64,000 bases of DNA from Pseudosulfitobacter pseudonitzschiae. Its GTDB lineage: Bacteria > Pseudomonadota > Alphaproteobacteria > Rhodobacterales > Rhodobacteraceae. Where the stretch lies: contig NZ_FQVP01000012.1 of assembly GCF_900129395.1 (NCBI RefSeq), positions 24,261 to 88,260 of the forward strand, read 5' to 3'. Made by a program: the position numbers and the translations under genes. Below the pieces are notes generated by a model. The model had not been told where the DNA came from. It ran no database searches and saw nothing but the letters and a program-made list of their open reading frames with translations. Position 1 is the first letter of the stretch. Each line of letters opens with the position of its first letter. Below, in pieces: positions 1 through 7,839 of this stretch.

Positions 1-182
1 TCCGCTTCCGATATGGCGAGGCCAAGCCAGCCGCCATCGGCCAGTACGGACCAGGTGGCCGTATCGAACCCGTCGGCGCCGTCGAGCCGGTTGTGCGCGC
101 TCTTCAGGGTGGCGTGATCGCCCAGCATCCGGGCCAGTGTTTCGCGTATGGTATCCTGCTCCTCGGAAAATCCGAAATTCAT
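1..182 (-). CDS. Acyl-CoA dehydrogenase, N-terminal part (cut by window edge)
   Basis: Reading leftward from an ATG at 180-182, the frame stays open to the window edge, giving about 60 residues that begin MNFGFSEEQ. The F-x-x-EQ start and the later W-x-x-LADGGWLGLAI stretch match the first helices of acyl-CoA dehydrogenases, flavoenzymes that introduce the alpha-beta double bond into acyl-CoA. AAGGAGG lies about 9 bases upstream of the ATG and fixes the start. The FAD-binding and catalytic parts lie outside the window, so substrate and integrity cannot be judged. The gene is divergent from the MaoC-like gene at 506, and a CACATATGTG palindrome sits between them, suggesting shared control. Confidence 0.8.
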   Translation of the reverse strand, partial: MNFGFSEEQDTIRETLARMLGDHATLKSAHNRLDGADGFDTATWSVLADGGWLGLAISEA

Positions 183-286
183 GCCGGAGTACCTCCTTGC
201 AGTTGTGAAGATCGAGTGGGTGTTGGCCGACGGTAGGTTGGCTATCGGGCCTGACCAAACACTAACGCCCGGTGGTCGTGCGAAAC

Positions 287-296
287 CACATATGTG
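287..296. promoter_or_regulatory. Putative IclR operator, site A (CACATATGTG)
   Basis: A perfect 10-bp palindrome lies in the 323-base gap between the divergent starts at 182 (minus) and 506 (plus). The same 10-mer recurs at 5654-5663 and 6768-6777, each time upstream of genes in this block. An IclR-family gene lies at 1095, so this is a candidate operator for it (inference). I see no open frame with credible protein character in the rest of 183-505. Confidence 0.6.
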
Positions 297-505
297 CAAT
301 GTCGCATCGAGAACGGCGAAACGGACCGCCAAACCGGATTCATCACGGATGTGCTTGATTCGAGTGCGCCCCACAAAAGTGGCCGCTTCGATTGATTAGT
401 CTCGCTGTTGCACCTTAACCTGCGGAAAGCGGGGAATGTTCAGGTCGCGGGACTGGCGTGGCCGTACCTTCGCACCAGATGGGACTCGACAGGAGAAAGA
501 GCGGC

Positions 506-988
506 ATGGAAACTGTGGGCCTTGGATTTTGTTATGAAGATTTGCCGGTGGGGCGCGAATTTCGGACCATCGGCCGTACTGTGACCGAAACAGACATCAC
601 GAATTTCGTCAGTGTCACCGGCATGCTCGAAGTGTTGTTCATCAACAGCGACTTTCGCGAAAAGGAATCCAATATCGACGGCTTCGCCGCCCCCGGCGCG
701 CTTGTCTATACCTTCATGGAGGGTCTGCTGACCCAGTCCACGATGCAACACACGGGCTTTGCCTTTCTGGAAATGGAGCTGAAGGTTCTGGGGCCGACCT
801 TCGCGGGGGACACGATCCATTGCGAGGTCGAGGTCATCGAGTCGCGCCGCTCGAAGAGCCGGCCGAACCGCGGCCTGGTTCGGACCCGGAACAGGGTTTT
901 CAAACAAACCGGGGAGCAGGTGCTGGACTACACGCCCCTGCGGATGATCAAGGCACGCACGGCGGACAAGGAACCGGGAGAGGACTAG
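506..988 (+). CDS. MaoC-like hotdog protein, atypical active site
   Basis: 160 residues with the hotdog fold layout of MaoC-type enoyl-CoA hydratases: an N-terminal segment VTETDITNFVSVTG, then a helix with PGALVYTFMEGLL and a C-terminal beta sheet with GDTIHCEVEVIESR. ATG 506 is preferred over the in-frame ATG at 458 because AGGAG lies 10 bases upstream of it. In active R-hydratases the stretch after TG carries a D...H pair (GDxNPxHxD). Here it reads TGMLEVLFINSDF, and by eye no His falls at the catalytic position. The paralogue at 14508-15008 keeps a His (WLELHSN). The protein may therefore be a non-catalytic partner or act on a different substrate. It is followed by the IclR gene about 106 bases downstream. 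Confidence 0.75.
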   Translation: METVGLGFCYEDLPVGREFRTIGRTVTETDITNFVSVTGMLEVLFINSDFREKESNIDGFAAPGALVYTFMEGLLTQSTMQHTGFAFLEMELKVLGPTFAGDTIHCEVEVIESRRSKSRPNRGLVRTRNRVFKQTGEQVLDYTPLRMIKARTADKEPGED

Positions 989-1094
989 ACCTTTTTTGGT
1001 ACGCTGCGCAGGTCCGATCCCGGCCGAATATGGGTGGACTGCCGCTTTGGTTTTGCCAATACCTTGTCGCATCGCGAAACTGGAGGCGTCGACC

Positions 1095-1913
1095 ATGAAA
1101 ACCGCGCAATCTGACGGAATTGGATCTGCCGGACGCACATCGGAAGGGCCACGGTCGCTAAACCGCATTCTGTCGCTTTTCGATCTGCTCGCGCAAAGCA
1201 ACCGGCGCATGTCCCTGTCCGAACTCAGCAGCGCGCTGGATTGCCCTAAGAGCAGTTTGCTGGTGCTGCTGCGCCCCCTCACTGAAATGAGTTACCTGAT
1301 GCGCGAGAACGACGCGTATTTCCTCGGGCCACGGATTTTTCAGTTCGCCCAGTCCATCCTGGCCAACCACCCGTTCGGGTCGGTCCTGCGCGGGGTAATG
1401 AACGACCTCGTCAAACAGACCGGCGAGACGGTCCTCTACGCTGTTCGCGATGGCGATCGTGTGGTCTATTCGTCGGTCATCGAAAGCCCGCAGCCCGTGC
1501 GGTACGTGGCCCAGACGGGAGTCGACCGGCCTTTGTTCTGTTCGGCATCGGGTCTTGTCATGCTGGCCTATGACACCCCAGAGGAGCTTGATGCCTACTT
1601 CGAACGGACGGAACTGACGCCGCTTACCGGCAATTCGATCACCGACGAAAACGCATTGCGGCACATGGTTTCGGAAATTCGTGAAACCGGTTACGCCAGA
1701 ACGGTCGGTACGGCGCATGTCGATGCAGCGGGCTTCGGAGTTCCCGTGTTTCGTGCCGATGGAAATCTCGCAGGGGCTTTGGTGATCGGCGCGCCGCTGG
1801 AACGCGCCGCCCGGAACCGGAAACTGTGCGTGACAGCGGCCAAAGCGAGCGCCGAACAGCTTTCTCTTGCGCTAGGCTATCGTCCGGACCAGACCGGAAC
1901 TGCCCTGAATTAG
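1095..1913 (+). CDS. IclR-family transcriptional regulator 1
   Basis: 272 residues. The N-terminal winged helix-turn-helix covers roughly residues 20-80 (RSLNRILSLFDLLAQSNRRMSL, SELSSALDCPKSSLLVLL) and is followed by the IclR effector-binding domain, including FCSASGLVMLAY and GFGVPVFRADGNLAGALVIGAP. ATG 1095 has GGAGG about 8 bases upstream; an earlier in-frame start at 996 would add residues unlike the family. IclR proteins usually bind short palindromes and respond to small carboxylates or CoA-pathway intermediates. Three CACATATGTG sites in the surrounding promoters make this the likely local regulator (inference). It ends 33 bases from the convergent ACAD gene at 1947. Confidence 0.9.
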   Translation: MKTAQSDGIGSAGRTSEGPRSLNRILSLFDLLAQSNRRMSLSELSSALDCPKSSLLVLLRPLTEMSYLMRENDAYFLGPRIFQFAQSILANHPFGSVLRGVMNDLVKQTGETVLYAVRDGDRVVYSSVIESPQPVRYVAQTGVDRPLFCSASGLVMLAYDTPEELDAYFERTELTPLTGNSITDENALRHMVSEIRETGYARTVGTAHVDAAGFGVPVFRADGNLAGALVIGAPLERAARNRKLCVTAAKASAEQLSLALGYRPDQTGTALN

Positions 1914-1946
1914 GTGCGCGCCGATCCGTCCGGTCGGACCCCTTCG

Positions 1947-3095
1947 TTACCGCAGGCCCAACCCGCGTGCGATGATGCCGCGCAGGATCTCGCGGGTGCC
2001 CCCCCGGAGCGAGAACGACGGCACCGCAAGTTCGGTATAGGCCAGCACCGCCGCATAGCTGTCGCGTCCTCCGGGCACGGCCGGACGTGAAATCAGGCTT
2101 CGGGCCAGACGCGGGATATCCTGCTCGAAGAGCGCGCCGAGATCCTTGACGATGGCGGCCTGAAGCGCGGGGTTCTTGCCCACGTTCAGCATCCCGGCGA
2201 CCGAGCGCGACATTTGCCGCAGCACCATCAGATGCGCGGACAGGCGGCCGATCTCGGCCTGTTGGGCCTCTGTGGCGTCTTGCCGCAGCAATCGGATCAG
2301 TTCCTCGATCAGGGCAAAGGACGACAGGAACCGTTCCGGTCCGCTGCGTTCGAAAGCCAGTTCGCTCATGACTTGTGACCAGCCCTCGCCCTTTTCGCCC
2401 AGAAGCGCGTCGGATGGCAGGAACGTGTCATCGAAAATCACCTGATTGAAATGATGCTCTCCGGCCATGTCGATGATCGGGCTGATCTGGATATTCTTCG
2501 TGGCCTTGAGGTCGACCAGAAGCTGGCTCATCCCGCCGTGGCGGTCGTCGCTCTTGCCGGTGCGGCAAAACAGGATCATGTAATCGGCCACATGGGCGTA
2601 GGTCGTCCAGACCTTGGTGCCGTTGACGCGGAAACCGCCCTCGACTTCGGTGGCGACGGTGCGCGTCGCCGCGAGGTCTGAGCCGCAATCGGGTTCGCTC
2701 ATCCCGATGCAGAAACACAGCTCGCCCGCAGCGATGCGCGGCACGATCGCGCGTTTTTGCTCTTCGGTTCCCTTGGCCAGAATCAGAGGGCCACTTTGGC
2801 GGTCGGCGATCCAGTGCGCGATTACCGGCGCGCCGGCGGCCAGCAGTTCTTCGGACACGACATAGCGTTCCAGCGCGCTGCGCGCGTGGCCGCCGTATTC
2901 CTCGGGAAAGGTCATACCGACCCAGCCGCGTTGCGCCAGCTTGCGCGAGAAGTCCCGGCTGAACCCGTTCCATGATTTCGCACGCTTCTCGGGCGAGAAA
3001 TCGGCCAGTTCCTCAGCCAGGAACGCGCGGACCTCCTGGCGCAGGTCGTTGTGATCGGCGCCGGACGGGGGCGGGGGGAATGCGGTGAGTGTCAT
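1947..3095 (-). CDS. Acyl-CoA dehydrogenase, putative catalytic subunit of a two-subunit enzyme
   Basis: 382 residues. The N-terminal and middle ACAD domains are clear: FPEEYGG near 63-69, MSEPDCGSD near 132-140 and the substrate-side Glu in SELAFERSG (E249), the position used as base by isovaleryl-CoA dehydrogenase. The C-terminal half has no R-x-x-FGxPIxxFQ FAD-binding motif. That motif is present in the neighbouring gene (3092-4150), which in turn lacks the Glu. Reciprocal loss of this kind is known from the alpha2-beta2 ACADs of steroid degradation (FadE26/27, FadE28/29 in Mycobacterium, Scd1AB in Pseudomonas). The gene overlaps its upstream partner by 4 bases (ATGA), implying translational coupling. 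The substrate is unknown; a bulky or cyclic acyl-CoA is likely. Confidence 0.85.
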   Translation of the reverse strand: MTLTAFPPPPSGADHNDLRQEVRAFLAEELADFSPEKRAKSWNGFSRDFSRKLAQRGWVGMTFPEEYGGHARSALERYVVSEELLAAGAPVIAHWIADRQSGPLILAKGTEEQKRAIVPRIAAGELCFCIGMSEPDCGSDLAATRTVATEVEGGFRVNGTKVWTTYAHVADYMILFCRTGKSDDRHGGMSQLLVDLKATKNIQISPIIDMAGEHHFNQVIFDDTFLPSDALLGEKGEGWSQVMSELAFERSGPERFLSSFALIEELIRLLRQDATEAQQAEIGRLSAHLMVLRQMSRSVAGMLNVGKNPALQAAIVKDLGALFEQDIPRLARSLISRPAVPGGRDSYAAVLAYTELAVPSFSLRGGTREILRGIIARGLGLR

Positions 3096-4150
3096 GTCAG
3101 AACGCCTTGTGCAGTGCTGTCGGTGATGAAGTGCCAGAAAGTGTCGTGGGGGCTCGACAGGGCGGCACGCCCCAATTCCCTGTTCCAGTCCAATTCGGTG
3201 CCGAACTCGTCTTGCCAGCTCCAGATCCGTTTGGTGAAATGGTGCAGCGCATGTTCCTCAGTATAGCCGATGGCCCCGTGAATCTGGTGGGCCAGCGCAC
3301 CGACCGTCTGCGCAGCTTCTCCGGAGCGGCTTTTGGCGGCGGCAACGGTCAGCGCGAAGGCGGCGGTGTCATAGCTGCCGGCCGCCATTTCGGCGGCCGC
3401 ACGCGCCGCGGCGGTTTCTCCGGCCATTGTCGCGAGGTATTGTTGTATCGACTGAAACTTGCCGATCGGCCGCCCGAATTGCACCCGATCATTGGCGTAT
3501 TCGACGCTCATCCGCAGGATAGTCTCCAGCGCGCCGGCCGTGGCCAGACTGCGGACAAGCGCACCAAGCCCGCGCATTCCGCCCATTGATCGGTACGCGG
3601 GAGCGGCATCAGCGTCCGTTAGCGCAAGGTCGACCGCAACATCGTCGCGCGGCATCCCGGCGAGATCCTGCGCCGGGGTGACTGTCAGATCCTTGACCGG
3701 CAGGGACAGAACATGGTTGACGCCGTCCAGCGCGGCGATGGTCACGATCCGGTCCGCCCAGCGGGCAAAAGGCACCATCGCCAGGTGACCGCTCGCATGG
3801 AGAGCACCGCCGCGCCGTTCCAGCCGCAGCGCCGCGTCCTCGGCGATGGTCAGCCTGCCGCGGGGCAGCGCCAAACCCGCGCCCGCCAGCACCGCATTTG
3901 CAATCAGTGTTTCGGCCAGAGGCAATGGCAAGCCGTGCGCACCGGCAACGCGCACCAGCCCAAGCGCCTCGGCGGCGGGCACGCCGAAACCGCCAGCCTC
4001 TTCGGGCACCAGGGCCATGTGCAGCCCGGCCTCTTCGATCCGGGTCCAGAGCGTCTCGGGGCATTGCCCGGCAGCGGCATCCGCGCGCAGGCGATGGTGG
4101 ACATGGTCGCGGAAAAGCCGCTCGGCCATGTCATGGATCATTGATTCCAT
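3092..4150 (-). CDS. Acyl-CoA dehydrogenase, putative FAD-binding partner subunit
   Basis: 352 residues, shorter than a typical 380-residue ACAD. The middle domain is shrunken, and no SEPGAGSD-type motif is visible. The C-terminal domain keeps RVQFGRPIGKFQ (222-233) for the FAD pyrophosphate. Aligning backward from that motif, the position of the catalytic Glu is Gly, and the other possible base position near the C-terminus (E-G-T) reads F-G-T. This subunit should therefore be unable to act alone and probably pairs with the product of 1947-3095. It starts on the last base of the upstream MmgE/PrpD gene (TGATG, 1-base overlap), so the three genes form one coupled transcript. Confidence 0.85.
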   Translation of the reverse strand: MESMIHDMAERLFRDHVHHRLRADAAAGQCPETLWTRIEEAGLHMALVPEEAGGFGVPAAEALGLVRVAGAHGLPLPLAETLIANAVLAGAGLALPRGRLTIAEDAALRLERRGGALHASGHLAMVPFARWADRIVTIAALDGVNHVLSLPVKDLTVTPAQDLAGMPRDDVAVDLALTDADAAPAYRSMGGMRGLGALVRSLATAGALETILRMSVEYANDRVQFGRPIGKFQSIQQYLATMAGETAAARAAAEMAAGSYDTAAFALTVAAAKSRSGEAAQTVGALAHQIHGAIGYTEEHALHHFTKRIWSWQDEFGTELDWNRELGRAALSSPHDTFWHFITDSTAQGVLT

Positions 4151-5580
4151 CAGGTGGTCCTTTCAAAAGGTGCTTGGTTGGCGGCAGCAGCGCCCTGTCC
4201 CGGTGTTCTGTTCCGGGACCGGTCCGATTTGCCATCGGGGGTCGCCGGATCGCGCAGCGGCGGCAGATGAAGACGTGTGCGCAGTTCCTTACGAAACGCC
4301 CCGGTGGCGGGTGGCGTGCCACCGTTCTTGCGGTATTTCTCAAGACAATCGGCGATCTTCTCACCGATCTCGGCGGGACTTGCCGGGTCTGCGGGCGAAC
4401 CGGGATGCGCCGCGACCGAGGTTTCGGCAAGGGTTTCGTTCCCCCTGCGCAGGCGGACATGGACCGCTCCGTGGTCCACACCGACGCGATCCGGTCCCGC
4501 GTCCGGTTTGGTTTCGATGATTACCATGCTCATGAGACGGCGGATCTCGGGGCGGTGAGGACTGTCGTCCTCGAAATCCGCAAGCCCGACCCGGCCCTGA
4601 TGCAAGGCTGCCGACAAGGTATAGGCGGCGCAGAACTTGGCTTCTGTTCCATCGTTGGGATCAACGATATGCAGGGGCAGCATGACGCCCTTTGGCACTG
4701 TCATTTCGATCACAGAGCCATCGGGCACCGCGTTTCCTCCGCGTTGGGCGTAAAGGTGCCGCCCTGCGGCGATCATCCTGTGGGTGAGATAGCAGCAGGG
4801 ATAAAGCTTGCGTGACACGCTGCCGAGATCAATTCTTGGCTCCACCTTGGCAGGGTCGGCAGCAAGCCCGTCCGGACCGGCATAAAGATCGAAGAATCCG
4901 CGCGGCGCGAAAATATCGGGTGCGGCGGTGATTCCGGCCTCGGCCATGCGGGCGGCCCGCACCCCGACGAGGGCAGCATTGCCGGCCTGGATCGGTTTGG
5001 CCATCGCGCCGAAATTGATCTGCAATCCACCGGCCTGCGATGCGGCCAGCGCCAGCGCGTTGCCGGTTGCCGCTTCGTCGAGGGCAAGCTGATGCGCGAC
5101 CGCCGCCGCAGCAGCTACAGCCCCGATCGTCGATGTGGCGTGCCAGCCCTTGGCGTAGTGACCAAAGCCCAGAACCTGACCCAGCGCCACATTGACGGCT
5201 GTTCCCACCGCAAGCGCGGGGCCGACGCGGGCGGTCGTCTCGGGTCGAGCCTCTGCCATGGCCAGCAGCGCGGGCACCAGCACTACGCTGGGGTGGGTGA
5301 CGCTGAGGGTGTGGACATCGTCGAAATCCAGCGCATGACCGGCAACGGCGTTGAGGAACGCGACCCGTTCGACGCCGCGCTCTCCGACGGAACCCACCGG
5401 TGTTGCGGCCTCGTCCCCGTCAAGTGCCGCCAGCCGGCGGACCACCGGCGCGTGCCAGCCGCCGTAGATAACAGCCACCGTATCTTCCACGCATAGCGCG
5501 GCCTGCTCGGCATTTGGCGTGTCCAGCCGATGCCGCGCGGTGATGAACCGCGTCAGACGGCGGGTGAAATCGCTGACCAT
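4150..5580 (-). CDS. MmgE/PrpD family protein
   Basis: 476 residues from ATG 5580, which has AGAGAGG about 8 bases upstream; an in-frame start at 5607 lacks this. Family hallmarks are GHALDFDDVH-type residues (NAVAGHALDFDDV, near 90-105), the all-helical N-terminal domain with GLQINFGAMAKPIQAGNAA, and a Cys-containing KLYPCCYLTH segment. The family includes 2-methylcitrate dehydratase (PrpD), cis-aconitate decarboxylase and hydratase/isomerases on tricarboxylates. The actual reaction here cannot be deduced. It heads the minus-strand operon with the two-subunit ACAD. A CACATATGTG site lies 74 bases upstream of the start. The C-terminus past about residue 440 is low-complexity and probably non-catalytic. 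Confidence 0.85.
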   Translation of the reverse strand: MVSDFTRRLTRFITARHRLDTPNAEQAALCVEDTVAVIYGGWHAPVVRRLAALDGDEAATPVGSVGERGVERVAFLNAVAGHALDFDDVHTLSVTHPSVVLVPALLAMAEARPETTARVGPALAVGTAVNVALGQVLGFGHYAKGWHATSTIGAVAAAAAVAHQLALDEAATGNALALAASQAGGLQINFGAMAKPIQAGNAALVGVRAARMAEAGITAAPDIFAPRGFFDLYAGPDGLAADPAKVEPRIDLGSVSRKLYPCCYLTHRMIAAGRHLYAQRGGNAVPDGSVIEMTVPKGVMLPLHIVDPNDGTEAKFCAAYTLSAALHQGRVGLADFEDDSPHRPEIRRLMSMVIIETKPDAGPDRVGVDHGAVHVRLRRGNETLAETSVAAHPGSPADPASPAEIGEKIADCLEKYRKNGGTPPATGAFRKELRTRLHLPPLRDPATPDGKSDRSRNRTPGQGAAAANQAPFERTT

Positions 5581-5653
5581 GTCCTGATCCTCTCTGGTAC
5601 TGCACATTGCCCCAAGTCAGGAGGTGCTATCAATTCAGATGACCCCCTTTTCG

Positions 5654-5663
5654 CACATATGTG
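5654..5663. promoter_or_regulatory. Putative IclR operator, site B (CACATATGTG)
   Basis: The second copy of the 10-bp palindrome lies in TCG-CACATATGTG-TTGA context, 74 bases upstream of the MmgE/PrpD start at 5580 on the minus strand. Its flanks resemble those of site C (TCG before, TTCGA after), so conservation may extend beyond 10 bp. The rest of 5581-6000 holds no convincing gene on either strand. Confidence 0.6.
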
Positions 5664-6000
5664 TTGAACTGGGCTATCGCGTTGTGATCCCCGCAGGGTT
5701 AAAGCAGCCGGACGGCCATCCTTCATCTGAACCCTTTTGGAGATCAAACGCCGGACGTGTCGGAATAACGTTGAAGCGAAGCGCAACTGCGGTTGGGGAT
5801 GTCTGCGCGAATGGTCTGGAAGGCAAAGGCGCATTGCGGGCCGCAGCGGATGAAGCTGGCATCCAGAACATCGCAGCCCGACCAGCGTGTCCGGAACTGG
5901 CGCAGCTTTGCAGGCAGGCCAAATGCCTCGTAACAGCGGGTGCAGATGCCGTCCATTGATGCTCTGAAACGGCCCGCCGCACGAAACCCGGCTGGCCGGG

Positions 6001-6736
6001 GTGCTTTTTCTTTGGGGGGGGTTGTTCGACTCGGTCGAATGGTGACGTCCGCCGTCGGCGCGCGGCAGGGTTGCGCCCCTGACCGGGGCCTTGCCGGGCT
6101 GGGCCTGTTGGTCGGTCGTAGTCGTTGTGGGTCATATCCTTATGCTGGGTGGCATCGTCGTGATACTGGACAGAGCGACGGAATACAGTTTCCAAACCGT
6201 CCTGATTACCATCGTGCCGGTTTATGCCCTTCTCTGGTCGGGTCTGCCGGCAGCATTTCCGACACGTCGCGACGGTTCGTGAAACGGGCACCGGGATTCG
6301 CGACCGAAATGAGCGTTACCGCTTCGGCGGGGTTCATCGGCCTTGTCGCACTTTAGGTCGTCCCGTCGAATGGATTGCCGACCCTCTTGGCTGGATCGCA
6401 ACGCGGCCTGACGTGACCGTTGTGCTGTTGATCATGACGGTATTCCTGACGGGGCTGCTGGGTATGCACCCGATGATCTCGGTGGTGTTGCTGGCGGAAG
6501 TGGTCATTCGCATCGGCGTGGATGGTTTGTCACCCCTTGCTCCGGGCCTTGCGCTGGCCGGTGGATGGAGCAGCATCATTTGTATGAGGCTTGCCATCAC
6601 CGCCGTCGTTTATGCGTCTTCCATCGTCAGGGAACGGCCCCTGACCATCGGTTTGAGATGGAACGGGCTGTTCGGTCTGGTCAGCATCCTTCTCATTGCT
6701 CTCATTGTCGTCGGCAGGCCCGCTCTGATGTCCTGA
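6001..6736 (+). pseudogene. Frameshifted remnant of a membrane protein
   Basis: Hydrophobic segments typical of an integral membrane protein appear in three frames in succession. The first frame gives VLFLWGGLFDSVEW near 6001-6042 and, after a stop, WSVVVVVGHILMLGGIVVIL and VLITIVPVYALLWSGL (about 6100-6250). A second frame gives TASAGFIGLVAL (about 6320-6355). A third gives VVLLIMTVFLTGLLG, HPMISVVLLAEVV and LVSILLIALIVVG (about 6420-6736). No single frame spans them, so I read at least two frameshifts in a decayed transporter-like gene. Two sequencing errors could give the same picture but seem less likely. The family could not be identified. It lies between the two divergent IclR-type operons. 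Confidence 0.5.
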
Positions 6737-6767
6737 TCCTGCGCCATGCGCCCTGCGCGGCCAATCG

Positions 6768-6777
6768 CACATATGTG
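6768..6777. promoter_or_regulatory. Putative IclR operator, site C (CACATATGTG)
   Basis: The third copy of the palindrome sits in ATCG-CACATATGTG-TTCGAT context, making a longer near-palindrome. It lies 124 bases upstream of the CoA-transferase gene at 6901 and so probably controls the transferase/TRAP transporter operon (6901-11652). Binding by the IclR protein of 1095-1913 is inferred. Confidence 0.6.
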
Positions 6778-6900
6778 TTCGATCACCTCCGTCACATCCC
6801 GGAAGGTGCTGGATCGCGTGCGGTCGAGTACAGTTGTTCTGCGAAAACTCCCCGGCGGTCGGCCCGGTAAAACAGCAGCATCGGAGCGACGTACCGAACA

Positions 6901-7839
6901 ATGGAAGGCCAAACGACACTCACGCGCCGCAGCAAGGTCACGGGGCTGCAGGACGCAGCGCGCCGGGCCCGGGACGCTTTGCGGGAACGTCCGGACCTGT
7001 GCCTTGGCGGGCTGTTCAAGCAGGGCAGGCCGGTCGCTCTGGTGCGCGGGCTGCTGGCGGTGGGGGCAAAGGGCCTGCATATCTATTCCTCGCCCGGTGC
7101 GGGCTATGACGTCGATCTGATGATCGCGGCGGGCGCGGTCGAGCAGGTGTTCATTCCCGGCGTCACGCTGGAGAACCGTCTTTGCCCCAATTTCAGAAGC
7201 GCGGTCGAGGCGGGGCAGGTGACTGCCCATGCACTTGATGCCTTGACCGTAGTTGGGGGGCTGATGGCGTCGGCCCACGGTGTGCCGTTTCAGCCGATCG
7301 ACGCGCTGCGGGGGTCGGACGTGCTGAAGCACAATCCGCTGATCCGCGAAATCGACTGTCCGTTTTCGGGCCGCCGCATCCACGCCGTCGGACCGATCCG
7401 GCCCCGCGTGACCTTCCTGCACGCGCAGGAAGCCGACCGCTGGGGGAACCTGCGCCATCTCAGCACGATGGTCTATGCCGATCAGCTGATGGCGCGCGCC
7501 TCGGACATGGTCATTGCCAGCGTGGACAGGATCGTGCCGGACGAGGTGATCCTTGATGACCCGTCACGGGTCACGGTGCCATCACACTATGTCGACGCCG
7601 TGGTCGAAGTGCCTTACGGCGCGCATCCCACCGCGAGCTTCCCCAATTACGCGATGGACGAGGATCATATCGACGCCTACGCCGATCTGGGCGACGCCGC
7701 CCGGGCCGGCGACCGCGCGGGGCTGGATGCCTACATCGCGCGCCATGTGACCGGGCCTAAAGATCAGGAAGACTATATCAAAACAGTCGGGGGCGCAGAA
7801 TATCTCGCGCAGCTTAACGCGGAGACGCGGAAAGGATGA
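6901..7839 (+). CDS. CoA-transferase/hydrolase subunit A (GctA/IpdA-like)
   Basis: 312 residues of the class I CoA-transferase alpha type. The N-terminal part carries LCLGGLFKQGRPVALVRGLL (about 40-60), followed by GAGYDVDLMIAAGAVEQVF and a C-terminal domain with VTFLHAQEADRWGNLRH and ADQLMARASDMVIAS. Relatives are glutaconate CoA-transferase A and IpdA, the alpha subunit of the ring-opening CoA hydrolase in steroid catabolism. Its stop overlaps the start of subunit B by 4 bases (ATGA), as expected for a heteromer. No strong ribosome site precedes ATG 6901; GGAG lies about 15 bases upstream. The downstream TAXI-TRAP genes suggest it works on an imported carboxylic acid. Transferase versus hydrolase cannot be settled by eye. 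Confidence 0.85.
   Translation: MEGQTTLTRRSKVTGLQDAARRARDALRERPDLCLGGLFKQGRPVALVRGLLAVGAKGLHIYSSPGAGYDVDLMIAAGAVEQVFIPGVTLENRLCPNFRSAVEAGQVTAHALDALTVVGGLMASAHGVPFQPIDALRGSDVLKHNPLIREIDCPFSGRRIHAVGPIRPRVTFLHAQEADRWGNLRHLSTMVYADQLMARASDMVIASVDRIVPDEVILDDPSRVTVPSHYVDAVVEVPYGAHPTASFPNYAMDEDHIDAYADLGDAARAGDRAGLDAYIARHVTGPKDQEDYIKTVGGAEYLAQLNAETRKG

Noticed and set aside
5744..5956. A 70-residue minus-strand frame rich in Cys, considered as a transposase remnant
   Set aside because: No DDE, helix-turn-helix or terminal repeats could be recognised, and no flanking duplication is seen.
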